DNA of 64,000 nt from Variovorax sp. PAMC 28711. Its GTDB lineage: Bacteria; Pseudomonadota; Gammaproteobacteria; Burkholderiales; Burkholderiaceae_C. A program made the translations under genes and the position numbers. The stretch lies in the NCBI RefSeq assembly GCF_001577265.1, contig NZ_CP014517.1, positions 3,570,501-3,634,500 on the forward strand. Reading direction: 5' to 3'. Each line of letters starts with the position of its first letter. Position 1 is the stretch's first letter. The notes beneath the pieces were generated by a model. That model was not told where the DNA came from. It did not search any database and saw only the letters and a list, made by a program, of their open reading frames with translations. Shown piece after piece: positions 1 through 8,146 of this stretch.

Positions 1-42
1 GGGCAAATCTTTCAGTTCTGAAAGCGGATAGCGTGCAGTCAT
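1..42 (-). CDS. 5' end of a leftward gene (partial, 14 codons)
   Basis: The reverse strand has an ATG at 42-40 preceded by GGAG (spacing about 8) and reads MTARYPLSELKDLP before leaving the window. The strong ribosome-binding site makes a real start likely. The first residues resemble the N-terminus of AhpD/carboxymuconolactone-decarboxylase peroxidase-related proteins, but 14 residues are too few for a family call. It diverges from the gluconate dehydrogenase operon. Confidence 0.5.
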   Translation of the reverse strand, partial: MTARYPLSELKDLP

Positions 43-109
43 GGGGAGGTCTCCGTCGAATTAGTTGACCAGAATGATAGGCAAGCGCTCGTCCTGCAGC
101 GAACATCCA

Positions 110-140
110 TTGACAGCGCGATGATGATTATTCGCATAAC
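110..140 (+). promoter_or_regulatory. Candidate promoter of the gluconate dehydrogenase operon
   Basis: A perfect TTGACA -35 hexamer at 110-115 is followed by a weak -10-like CATAAC at 135-140 (spacing 19, longer than ideal), about 35 bases before the first start codon. Only the -35 match is strong. No operator repeat is obvious. Confidence 0.3.
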
Positions 141-173
141 AACAGAGACGGCGCCCGCTGTCCACACCACGCG

Positions 174-905
174 ATGACTGATCTGTCCCATCCTGGTCGG
201 CGCGGTTTCCTTCGCCGCTCCATTGCCATCGTTCCTGCAGCGGCAGCGCTCACCACCACCGGCTTCGTCGCCGGGCGGCAAGTGGCTGCACAGCCGGCGG
301 CAACGCCCGCTGAGCCCCCGGCTGCACCCTATTCCCCGGTGTATTTCCACGCAGACGAATGGACCTTCATCCAGTCCGCCGTCGCGCGCCTGATTCCGTC
401 GGACGACGTGGGCCCCGGTGCCATCGAAGCGGGCGTGCCCGAGTTCATCGACCGGCAGATGGAAGGCGGCTTCGGCCAGGCCGTCACCTGGTACACGCAC
501 GGGCCGTTCGTGCCGAGCTCGCCGCTCTTCGGATACCAGGGAAAGATGCTGCCGCGCGAGCTTTATCGTGCCGGCATTGCCGCGATCGATGAATGGTGCA
601 CACGCCAGCGTGGCGGCAAACGCTTTGCCGATCTCGACGGCACGCAACAGGACGAAGTGCTCAAGGGCCTCGAGGGCGAGACCATCAAGTTCGACACGGT
701 CGATGCCAAGTGGTTCTTCACCTTCTTGTTGCAGAACACCAAGGAGGGCTATTTCAGCGATCCGATCCATGGCGGCAACAAGAACGCGGCGGCCTGGAAG
801 ATGATCGGATTCCCGGGCGCGCGTGCCGACTTCCTTGACTGGGTCGACAAGCCCGGTGTGCACTACCCGCTGCCTCCCGTCAGCATCAACGGGCCGCAAG
901 GCTGA
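174..905 (+). CDS. Gluconate 2-dehydrogenase subunit 3 (gamma) family protein, Tat-exported
   Basis: This is the small subunit of a periplasm-facing, membrane-bound flavoprotein dehydrogenase that oxidises a sugar or sugar acid such as gluconate and passes electrons to a c-type cytochrome. It has 243 residues. The N-terminus carries a twin-arginine signal (RRGFLRRS at about residues 9-16) and a hydrophobic Ala/Thr stretch, then the Gluconate_2-dh3 domain (about 55-235). The gamma subunit probably lets the signal-less FAD subunit travel through Tat with it, as in the gluconate dehydrogenase family. It is first of three co-directional genes; the next begins 10 bases downstream. No clear Shine-Dalgarno precedes the ATG, and the substrate could equally be a polyol or 2-ketogluconate. 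Confidence 0.85.
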   Translation: MTDLSHPGRRGFLRRSIAIVPAAAALTTTGFVAGRQVAAQPAATPAEPPAAPYSPVYFHADEWTFIQSAVARLIPSDDVGPGAIEAGVPEFIDRQMEGGFGQAVTWYTHGPFVPSSPLFGYQGKMLPRELYRAGIAAIDEWCTRQRGGKRFADLDGTQQDEVLKGLEGETIKFDTVDAKWFFTFLLQNTKEGYFSDPIHGGNKNAAAWKMIGFPGARADFLDWVDKPGVHYPLPPVSINGPQG

Positions 906-915
906 GGGGCGCGAC

Positions 916-2688
916 ATGGCCACCATCAAGAAGCCAAGCGTCGATGCCGTACTGGTCGGATTCGGCTGGACCGGCGCCATCATGGGCATGGAGCTCACCG
1001 CCGCGGGCCTCAACGTGCTCGCGCTGGAGCGCGGCGAGCACCGCGACACGGTGCCCGACTTCGCTTACCCGCGTATCACCGATGAGCTGAGCTACGGCAT
1101 CCGCGGCAAGCTTTTCCAGAACCTCTCGAAGGAGACGGTCACCATTCGCCATACGCCCGCCGACCTGGCGGTGCCGTATCGTCAAAATGGGTCTTTCCTG
1201 CTGGGGGATGGCGTCGGCGGCGCTGGCGTCCACTGGAACGGGCACCACTGGCGCGCCCTCCCGGCCGACCTCAAGTTGCGCACCACCTATGAAGAACGCT
1301 ACGGCAAGAAGTTCATCCCCGAGGGCATGCAGCTGCGCGACTTCGGCGTGAGCTACGACGAGCTCGAACCGCACTTCGACCAGTTCGAAAAGATCTGCGG
1401 CACCTCCGGCAAGGCCGGCAACATCAAGGGACGGATCCAGCCCGGCGGGAACCCGTTCGAAGGCTGGCGCACCAATGAATATCCGTTGCCGCCGCTGGCA
1501 TCGCCCAACAGCGCGGTTCTGTTCGAAAAGGCCGCACGCGAGCTCGGCTACCACCCGTTTCCACAGGCCGCGGCCAACGCATCGCGGGCCTACACCAACC
1601 CGCATGGCGCGCAACTGGGGCCGTGCAATTTCTGCGGCTTCTGCGAGCGGTACGGCTGCTACATGTACGCCAAGGCGTCGCCGCAAACCACACTGCTGCC
1701 GACTCTTTTGAAGCGGCTCAACTTCGAGCTGCGCACGCGCTCGCATGTGCAACGCGTGAACATGTCGCCCGACGGCAAGAAGGCCACTGGCGTGACTTAC
1801 ATCGATGCGCAGGGCAACGAGGTCGAGCAGCCCGCGGACCTCGTCGTGCTGTGCGCCTATCAGATGCACAACGTGCGGCTCTTGCTGCTGTCGAAGATCG
1901 GCAAGCCCTATGACCCGGCGACCGGCGAAGGCGTGGTCGGCCGCAATTACGCCTACCAGCTCAACGGCGGCGCGACGCTGCACTTCGACAAGAACCAGCC
2001 GATGAACCCGTTCGTCGGCGCGGGCGCCAGCGGCCACGCGATGGACGACTTCGACGGCGACAACTTCGACCACGGCCCGGCCGGCTTCGTCGGGGGCGCC
2101 ACCATCAACTGCATCAACACGGGTGGCCGGCCGATCCAGCAGCTCGCGGTGCCCGCGGGCACGCCCGCGTGGGGCGCGGCCTGGAAGAAGGCCGCAAAGG
2201 AAAACTACGTTTACCAAACCAGCGTGGGCAGCCAGGGCTCGGTCATGGCGTATCGCGACAACTATCTCGATCTGGACCCGACCTACAAGGACCAGTTCGG
2301 CCAGCCGCTCTTGCGCATGACCTTCGACTGGAAGGACAACGACATGGCGATGACGGCGTTCATCGGCAGCAAGGTCGAGCAGATCGCGAAAGCCATGAAC
2401 CCGAAGCACCTTGCCATGGGCTTCAAGAAGAAGGGCGAACACTACGACGTGCGCCCGTACCAGTCGACCCACAACACTGGCGGCGCGATCATGGGCACCG
2501 ACCCGACGCTCAGCGTGCTGAACCGCTACCTGCAGGTGTGGGACGTGCCCAATGTGTTCGTGATGGGCGCGAGCGCGTTTCCGCAGAACTTTGGCTACAA
2601 CCCGACCGCCGTGGTCGGCGCACTGGCGTACTGGTCCGCGAAAGCGATTCGCGAGACATACTTGAAAAATCCGGGAGCGTTGGCATGA
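916..2688 (+). CDS. GMC-family FAD subunit of membrane gluconate-type dehydrogenase
   Basis: Catalytic flavoprotein of 590 residues. The ATG at 916 is chosen because it gives the family-like N-terminus, with a dinucleotide-binding VGFGWTGAIMG motif near residues 12-22; the open frame extends further upstream only through the gamma gene. GMC signatures are visible: a GGAGVHWNG segment near residue 100, a Cys-rich CNFCGFCERYGC patch near residues 237-248, and the C-terminal STHNTGG and NPTAVVGALAYW segments holding the substrate-site His and the FAD contact. There is no signal peptide, which fits co-export with the Tat-tagged gamma subunit. Its stop overlaps the next start (ATGA at 2685). Confidence 0.9.
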   Translation: MATIKKPSVDAVLVGFGWTGAIMGMELTAAGLNVLALERGEHRDTVPDFAYPRITDELSYGIRGKLFQNLSKETVTIRHTPADLAVPYRQNGSFLLGDGVGGAGVHWNGHHWRALPADLKLRTTYEERYGKKFIPEGMQLRDFGVSYDELEPHFDQFEKICGTSGKAGNIKGRIQPGGNPFEGWRTNEYPLPPLASPNSAVLFEKAARELGYHPFPQAAANASRAYTNPHGAQLGPCNFCGFCERYGCYMYAKASPQTTLLPTLLKRLNFELRTRSHVQRVNMSPDGKKATGVTYIDAQGNEVEQPADLVVLCAYQMHNVRLLLLSKIGKPYDPATGEGVVGRNYAYQLNGGATLHFDKNQPMNPFVGAGASGHAMDDFDGDNFDHGPAGFVGGATINCINTGGRPIQQLAVPAGTPAWGAAWKKAAKENYVYQTSVGSQGSVMAYRDNYLDLDPTYKDQFGQPLLRMTFDWKDNDMAMTAFIGSKVEQIAKAMNPKHLAMGFKKKGEHYDVRPYQSTHNTGGAIMGTDPTLSVLNRYLQVWDVPNVFVMGASAFPQNFGYNPTAVVGALAYWSAKAIRETYLKNPGALA

Positions 2689-4088
2689 AGGCGGCGGCCA
2701 CGACTCGTCTTTGCATCGCGGGCGCGGCGATGCTTGCCAGCGCGATGATTTCCAGCTGGGCCTTCGGACAGAAGGTCGAGGCGCAACCCGCTGTCCTCCC
2801 ACCGACCCATGCGACCGCCAGCGGTGCGCCTGCTGTCGGGCCCGTCACCGCCGACCCGCTCATCGAGCGCGGGCGCTACCTCGCGCGCGTCGGCGATTGC
2901 GTGAGCTGCCACACCGGCCCGAGCAAGGTGCCGTTCGCCGGCGGCCTGCCGATGAAGACGCCGTTCGGCACCATCGTCTCGACCAACATCACGCCCGACA
3001 AGGATGCGGGCATCGGCAACTACACCGAGGAAGATTTCGCACGTGCACTCCGCGAGGGCGTGCGCAAGGACGGCAAGCGCCTCTATCCGGCAATGCCGTA
3101 CCCGTCGTTCACGCGGCTGACCGACGACGACACGCATGCGCTCTATGCGTTCTTCCAGAGGGGCGTTGCCGCGCAATCTGCCAAGCCGCCATCGACCGAT
3201 TTGCCGTGGCCGTTCAACATGCGCTTTCTGATGATGGGGTGGAACCTGCTCTACCTCGACAAGGGCACCTACCAACCCGATACCGCTCGCTCCGCGGAAT
3301 GGAACCGCGGCGCCTATCTCGTGCAGGGGCTCGGCCACTGTGCCGACTGCCACACCCCGCGCGGCATGCTCGGCGCCGTCAAGGCGAACAGCGAGCGCAA
3401 GGGCGACAGCTACATGGCGGGCGCATTGATCGACGACTGGCTGGCGCAGCCGCTGCGCCACATGGACCGCCCGACCGCCGCGCAGTGGCCGACCGAAGAC
3501 ATGGTCACCTACCTGCAGACCGGTCGCACGGCACACACCGCGGCCTTCGGCCCGATGTCTCAGGTGGTGGAGAACAGCACGCAGTACATGAGTCGTGAAG
3601 ACCTTGCCTCGATCGCCGTCTACCTTCAATCGGTCGGTGCGCCGGCCAACACGGCCGCGCCCACGGTCGCGCCGCAGGCAGCCGTCGTCGCCGCAGCGGA
3701 CAAGCAACCGGCCACGCAACAGCTTCGTGCAGGCACGGTCGCGGGCGCGGGCGCGATGGTCTATCTCAACAACTGCAATGCCTGCCATCGATCGAGCGGC
3801 ACGGGTGCCGACAGCACCTTCCCCGCACTCGCCGGCAACAGCGTGGTGAACGCGAAAGACCCGACGTCGTTGATCCGCATCGTGCTCGCGGGCTCCGCGA
3901 TGCCCGCGACGGTGAAGGCCCCGTCGGCACTGGCGATGCCCGGGTTCGGCTGGCGCCTGACCGATGCCAATGTCGCCGACCTGTTGAGCTTCGCGCGTGG
4001 CAGTTGGGGCAACAAGGCCGAGGCCGTGACGGCAGCGCAAGTGGCCGGCGTGCGCAAGAGCTTGCCCGAACCGACCGCCAAGCCGTAG
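2685..4088 (+). CDS. Triheme cytochrome c subunit of gluconate-type dehydrogenase
   Basis: Electron-accepting subunit of 467 residues that passes electrons from the flavoprotein to ubiquinone at the outer face of the inner membrane. A Sec signal peptide (residues 1-28, ending near SSWAFG) is followed by three CXXCH heme c motifs: CVSCH (about 72), CADCH (about 221) and CNACH (about 365). Three hemes is the standard layout for cytochrome subunits of gluconate, sorbitol and alcohol dehydrogenases of this class. The start overlaps the preceding stop by 4 bases, indicating translational coupling. A bulged inverted repeat just after the stop may end the transcript. Confidence 0.9.
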   Translation: MKAAATTRLCIAGAAMLASAMISSWAFGQKVEAQPAVLPPTHATASGAPAVGPVTADPLIERGRYLARVGDCVSCHTGPSKVPFAGGLPMKTPFGTIVSTNITPDKDAGIGNYTEEDFARALREGVRKDGKRLYPAMPYPSFTRLTDDDTHALYAFFQRGVAAQSAKPPSTDLPWPFNMRFLMMGWNLLYLDKGTYQPDTARSAEWNRGAYLVQGLGHCADCHTPRGMLGAVKANSERKGDSYMAGALIDDWLAQPLRHMDRPTAAQWPTEDMVTYLQTGRTAHTAAFGPMSQVVENSTQYMSREDLASIAVYLQSVGAPANTAAPTVAPQAAVVAAADKQPATQQLRAGTVAGAGAMVYLNNCNACHRSSGTGADSTFPALAGNSVVNAKDPTSLIRIVLAGSAMPATVKAPSALAMPGFGWRLTDANVADLLSFARGSWGNKAEAVTAAQVAGVRKSLPEPTAKP

Positions 4089-4089
4089 A

Positions 4090-4124
4090 AAGCTCGCGAC
4101 CTACTCGATCCCGAGGTCGAGCTT
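4090..4124. terminator. Inverted repeat between convergent genes, possible terminator
   Basis: Arms AAGCTCG(c)GACCT (4090-4102) and AGGTCGAGCTT (4114-4124) pair over 11 bases with one bulged C. It lies between the cytochrome stop and the convergent SulP frame and overlaps the latter's 3' end. There is no T-tract, so intrinsic termination is uncertain. Confidence 0.3.
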
Positions 4125-5547
4125 CGAGACGAGCGCCCGGCTGTGCGCATTCAGGCCGATGACCTTCACGGCGCTGCCGTGCTTGCGCAGCCGCTGACAC
4201 ACCTTGTCCAGCGCGTTCACCGCGGTGATGTCCCAGAAATGGGCGGTGCTCAGGTCGATCGTGACCGGCCGACCTTCGACGTCGCGCACGTCGAAGGCGT
4301 CGACCAGCATGTCGGCCGATGCGAAGAAGACCTGGCCCGAGACACGGTAGGTCAGCCCATCGTCCTGCGTGGTGGTGACCGACAGCAGGCGTGACACCTT
4401 GAAAGTGAAGAAGACCCCGCTCAAGAGCACGCCCACCGCCACGCCCGCGGCCAGGTTGTCAGTCGCCACGGTCACCGCCACGGTCGCAGCCATGACGGCG
4501 CTCGAAAGCTTGGGATGCGTGAGCAACGCACGGGCGGAACCCCAGTCGAGCGTGGAGGCCGACACCATCACCATGATGGCGACCAGCGCCGCCACCGGCA
4601 CCTGGGACACCCAGGGCTTCAGCAGCACCATGAGGATGAGCAAGAAGGCACCGGCGAACAGCGTCGAGAGCCGACCGCGGCCGCCGTAGCGCACGTTGCT
4701 CACCGTCTGTCCGATCATCCCGCACCCGGCAATTCCGCCGAGAAAACTCGCGGTGACGTTGGCAATGCCGAGCCCGCTGCATTCGCGATTCTTGGAACTC
4801 GGCGTGTCGGTGAGCTCGTCGACGACGCTCGCCGTCATCATCGACTCGAGCAATCCCACCATGGCGATGGCGATGGCCGGCAATGCGATGAGCTTGAGTG
4901 TCTCCCCGAAAAAGGGACTTGCGGAATACCGAACTTCGGCAGGCCCTGGGGCAGCAGGCCGAGGTCGGCGACCATCTTGAGCGGAAGGTGCATCCACTGG
5001 CCGATGAGCGTGAGGACCACGATGCAGACCAGCGGCGACGGAACGACCGTGGTGATGCGCGGAAGGCCGTAGATGATCACCAGCCCCAGGCCACCATGGC
5101 CCAGGTGGCAGCGTTGGCCCCGATGAGGTGCGGCATCTGCGCCGAGAAATCAGGATGGCCAGTGCGTTGACGAAGCCTGTGCGCACTGAGCCCGACACGT
5201 ATCGCATCAGGACGCCGAGGCGCAGCCATCCGAAGAGGATTTGAACGGCGCCGCCAGGAGCCGGCGGCAAACAGATACTGGACACCGTGTGCATGAACCA
5301 GTGGCGCAGCGACCAGGGCAACGGAACCCGCTGCCGCCGACACCATCGCCGGCCGGCCCCCAAAGAAAGCGATGACGATGCTGATGACGAACGAAGCGAA
5401 GAGTCCCACCGCAGGGTCGACACCCGCCACGAAGGAAAACGCGATCACCTCCGGGATGAGAGCGAACGTGGCGACGGCACCGGCCATGAGTTCGCGCGGA
5501 ATGCTCGGCGCCCATTCGGCGCGAAAGGGATGAGGGTGTTTGGACAT
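4101..5547 (-). pseudogene. SulP-family anion transporter, frame broken five times
   Basis: Conceptual translation across three frames rebuilds a compact SulP permease of about 480 residues: ATG at 5547 (MSKHPHPFRAEW), sulfate-transporter membrane domain, and a C-terminal STAS domain (about 4105-4380, including IDLSTAHFWDITAV). Continuity is lost at five places: about 5261-5265, 5248-5253, 5147-5149 (one T short on the coding strand), 5089-5090 (one C short) and 4909-4913 (one T short). Every break is explained by one missing base, and protein similarity continues correctly in the new frame each time, with no internal stop codons beyond those caused by the shifts. It is either a very young pseudogene or an artefact of run-length errors in the assembly. 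If repaired, it would move sulfate, bicarbonate or another small anion. Confidence 0.75.
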
Positions 5548-5639
5548 CGGATGGCTGGCCTCGCGCATCGCAAGGCTCGAAAAAGGGCGCGGACAAGACA
5601 GCCCGGAGGCAATTCCCGGGCTTGGCAAGACATTAGCAG

Positions 5640-6449
5640 CTACGTGTCGGGATGCGCGAGTACCGCGGGCGAAGCGTCGAATTCCAGCACCGCCAGATCG
5701 CTCTGGTCCTTGAGCGAGATGCCGGTCGCGCCGCGGCGCAGCGCCTCGCGCATGAGCCAGGCGAGCTTGAAGGCCGCGGTCGCGTACGAAAGGCCGTCGA
5801 GCCGAACGTTCGAGATGCAGTTGCGCTCGGCGTCGTGGCGGCCGCGTCGGGGCGTGTGCGTGAGGTAGATGCCGAGGCTGTCCGGCGAACTGAGACCCGG
5901 ACGCTCGCCGATCAGCATCACCGAGAGCGTCGCACCGAACACTTCGGCCGCTTCGTCGGCCAGCGCCACGCGGGCCTGCGAGGCGATGACGACCGGCGCG
6001 AAGCGCGTGCCCGGCGGCAGGTGCGGACGCAAAGCAGCCAGCAGCGGCGCGGCGTGCCGTTCGACCGCGAGCGACGAGAGCCCGTCGCCGATCACGATGC
6101 ACACATCGCAATCCGCGCCGTCGGGTGCCGCTGCAGCGACGGCTCGCAGACGCGCCGCGTCCTGCTCGCCGAGCTGGCGGCCGAGGTCGGGGCGGCGCAG
6201 GTAAGTGGTGCGATCGGGCGCGCGGCTGTGGACCGCTTCGACGGTCCAGCCGCCGGCTTGCAGGTCGGCCGAGAGCTTCGCCAAGTCGAGCGCCGCATGG
6301 ATCGCGTCGCGCGCCATCGCATGGGCCCAGCCGAAGCGCAGCGTCTCGTCGGTCGGCATCCCGGCGCCCGCGCGGCCCAGCGCCAGGCGCGCGGGCGTCG
6401 CGGCGCGCCATTCGCTCCATGGGTTCGGTGTGACGGGTTCCCGGCTCAT
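5640..6449 (-). CDS. eutC: Ethanolamine ammonia-lyase small subunit
   Basis: Small subunit (269 residues) of adenosylcobalamin-dependent ethanolamine ammonia-lyase, which splits ethanolamine into acetaldehyde and ammonia. Recognisable EutC features are the N-terminal NPWSEWRAATPARLALGRAG, the DVCIVIGDGLSS segment and IGERPGLSSPDSLG, which form the B12-binding side of the enzyme. The ATG at 6449 overlaps the eutB stop (ATGA), so both subunits are translationally coupled and made together. A longer upstream frame exists but is antisense-like filler within eutB and is not part of the protein. Confidence 0.93.
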   Translation of the reverse strand: MSREPVTPNPWSEWRAATPARLALGRAGAGMPTDETLRFGWAHAMARDAIHAALDLAKLSADLQAGGWTVEAVHSRAPDRTTYLRRPDLGRQLGEQDAARLRAVAAAAPDGADCDVCIVIGDGLSSLAVERHAAPLLAALRPHLPPGTRFAPVVIASQARVALADEAAEVFGATLSVMLIGERPGLSSPDSLGIYLTHTPRRGRHDAERNCISNVRLDGLSYATAAFKLAWLMREALRRGATGISLKDQSDLAVLEFDASPAVLAHPDT

Positions 6450-7840
6450 GCGCCCAGCGCCTTCAGGCCGCCCATGCCGGCGAGCAGGCGGTTGGTGGAG
6501 GCGGGCGCCAGCTGGCCGGCGCCATCGGTGATCTGCATGCGCTGCAACCAGGATTCGAATTCCGGCGCGCGCTTCAGGCCCAGCGTTTCGCGCAGGAAGA
6601 GCGCATCGTGGAACGAGGTGCTCTGGTAGTTGAGCATCACGTCGTCGGCGCCGGGCACGCCGATCAGGAAGGTGAGGCCGGCCGTGGCGAGCAGCACCAG
6701 CAGCGTGTCCATGTCGTCCTGGTCGGCTTCGGCGTGGTTGGTGTAGCAGACATCGCAGCCGATCGGCAGGCCCAGCAGCTTGCCGCAGAAGTGGTCTTCG
6801 AGGCCGGCGCGAATGATTTGCTTGCCGTCGTAGAGGTACTCGGGGCCGATGAAGCCGACCACGGTGTTGATCAGCAGCGGCTTGTAGCGCCGCGCGAGCG
6901 CATAGGCGCGCACCTCGCAGGTCTGCTGGTCGACGCCGAAGTTGGCGTTGGCCGACAGCGCGCTGCCCTGGCCGGTTTCGAAATACATCACGTTCTGCCC
7001 GAGCGTGCCGCGCTTCAAGGACAGCGCCGCGTCGTACGCCTCGTCGAGCAGTTCGGGCGTCACGCCGAACGACAGGTTGGCCTTCTCCGTGCCGGCGATC
7101 GACTGGAACACCAGGTCGATCGGCGCACCGGCCTCGGCGAGCCTGAGCGTGTTGGTGACGTGGGTGAGCACGCAGCTTTGCGTCGGGATCTCGAAGCGCT
7201 GGATGACTTCGTCGAGCATGTGCAGCAAGTTGCCGAGCACCGGCATGCTGTCGGATGCCGGATTCAGTCCGATCACCGCGTCGCCCGCGCCGTAGAGCAG
7301 GCCGTCGAGCGTGGAGGCCGCGACGCCGCGCAGGTCGTCGGTCGGATGGTTCGGCTGCAGCCGCACCGAGAGATGACCGGGCAGCCCGATCGTGTTGCGA
7401 AAACGAGTGATCACGCTGCACTTCTTCGCGACCGAAATGAGGTCCTGGTTGCGCATCAGCTTCGACACCGCCGCCGCCATCTCGGGCGTGACGCCGGGGG
7501 CGAGTGCGCTCAGCGCCTCGGTGGTCGCGTTCTCCGACAGCAGCCAGTTGCGGAAGTCGCCGACGGTCAGGTGCGAGACCGGCGCGAACGCCGCCGCGTC
7601 GTGGCTGTCGATGATGAGCCGCGTGATGTTGTCGCTCTCGTAAGGCACCAGCGCCTCGGTGAGGAACTGCTTGAGCGGCGTGTCGGCGAGCACGTAGCGC
7701 GCGGCCATGCGCTGCTGCGAAGTGGCCGCACCGATCTCGGCGAGGTAGTCGCCCGAGCGGGCGGGGCTGGCGAAGGCCATGACTTGCTTGAGGTCGTCGA
7801 ACGCGAAGACCTGCGAATCGATCGTGGTGCGATAGCGCAT
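6446..7840 (-). CDS. eutB: Ethanolamine ammonia-lyase large (catalytic) subunit
   Basis: Catalytic TIM-barrel subunit of 464 residues, the usual family length. Conserved EutB blocks include MRNQDLISVAKKCSVITRFR near 150-170, GLPGHLSVRLQPNHPTDD, YGAGDAVIGLNPASDS and FETGQGSALSANANFGVDQQ. The ATG at 7840 has GGAG about 8 bases upstream. It is followed directly by eutC and preceded (after a 306-base gap holding two REP-like elements) by an ethanolamine permease. No reactivase (eutA), aldehyde dehydrogenase or shell protein gene lies next to it, so this is the minimal cytosolic form of the pathway. Confidence 0.95.
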   Translation of the reverse strand: MRYRTTIDSQVFAFDDLKQVMAFASPARSGDYLAEIGAATSQQRMAARYVLADTPLKQFLTEALVPYESDNITRLIIDSHDAAAFAPVSHLTVGDFRNWLLSENATTEALSALAPGVTPEMAAAVSKLMRNQDLISVAKKCSVITRFRNTIGLPGHLSVRLQPNHPTDDLRGVAASTLDGLLYGAGDAVIGLNPASDSMPVLGNLLHMLDEVIQRFEIPTQSCVLTHVTNTLRLAEAGAPIDLVFQSIAGTEKANLSFGVTPELLDEAYDAALSLKRGTLGQNVMYFETGQGSALSANANFGVDQQTCEVRAYALARRYKPLLINTVVGFIGPEYLYDGKQIIRAGLEDHFCGKLLGLPIGCDVCYTNHAEADQDDMDTLLVLLATAGLTFLIGVPGADDVMLNYQSTSFHDALFLRETLGLKRAPEFESWLQRMQITDGAGQLAPASTNRLLAGMGGLKALGA

Positions 7841-7883
7841 GTCAGTGGCTCCGTGCAGGGCAACTCTCGTTCGTGGCGCGTGC

Positions 7884-7969
7884 CGCGGCCACGGGGTGTC
7901 TCCCTCCGCGAATGTCCCCCGGCTTCGCCTCCTCCTTTATTTCGCTGCGGCAGACACCCCATGGCCGCG
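7884..7969. repeat. REP-like palindromic element, copy 1
   Basis: Outer arms CGCGGCCAcGGGGTGTCT (7884-7901) and its complement (7952-7969) pair at 17 of 18 positions. The core contains CGAATGTC and CCTCCTCCTTTATTTCGCTG, which reappear in opposite orientation in copy 2. It lies in the gap between the permease and eutB, in a position typical of intergenic extragenic palindromes. It could fold in RNA and separate the expression of the two genes. Confidence 0.75.
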
Positions 7970-8033
7970 ACACGAGACGCGCTCTGTCGCATCGGTCGAT
8001 CAACTGCGGCTCCGGAAGATCACGTCGATGGTG

Positions 8034-8096
8034 TGCTCCCCGCAGCGAAATAAAGGAGGAGGCCGGAGGCCGGGTGACATTCGCGGAGGGGAGTAC
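8034..8096. repeat. REP-like palindromic element, copy 2 (inverted relative to copy 1)
   Basis: Bounded by GTGCTCCCC and GGGGAGTAC (8 of 9 paired). The interior holds CGCAGCGAAATAAAGGAGGA, the reverse complement of the copy 1 core, plus an inner GGCCGGAGGCCGG hairpin and GTGACATTCGCGGAGG. With copy 1 it forms an inverted pair of about 50 bases each, separated by roughly 90 bases. This fills most of the 7841-8146 gap, in which I see no gene. Confidence 0.75.
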
Positions 8097-8146
8097 GCCG
8101 TCGGCGTGAGCCCGCCCTGAACGCGGCGACAAACCGTATGCGCAGC

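Noticed and set aside
886..2802. 638-codon open frame on the reverse strand across the FAD subunit gene
   Set aside because: Antisense frame typical of GC-rich coding DNA; no family resemblance, and the forward frame is a clear GMC oxidoreductase.
7841..8146. Insertion-sequence ends flanking a lost gene
   Set aside because: The inverted pair has internal palindromes and no transposase or target duplication; REP-like elements explain it better.
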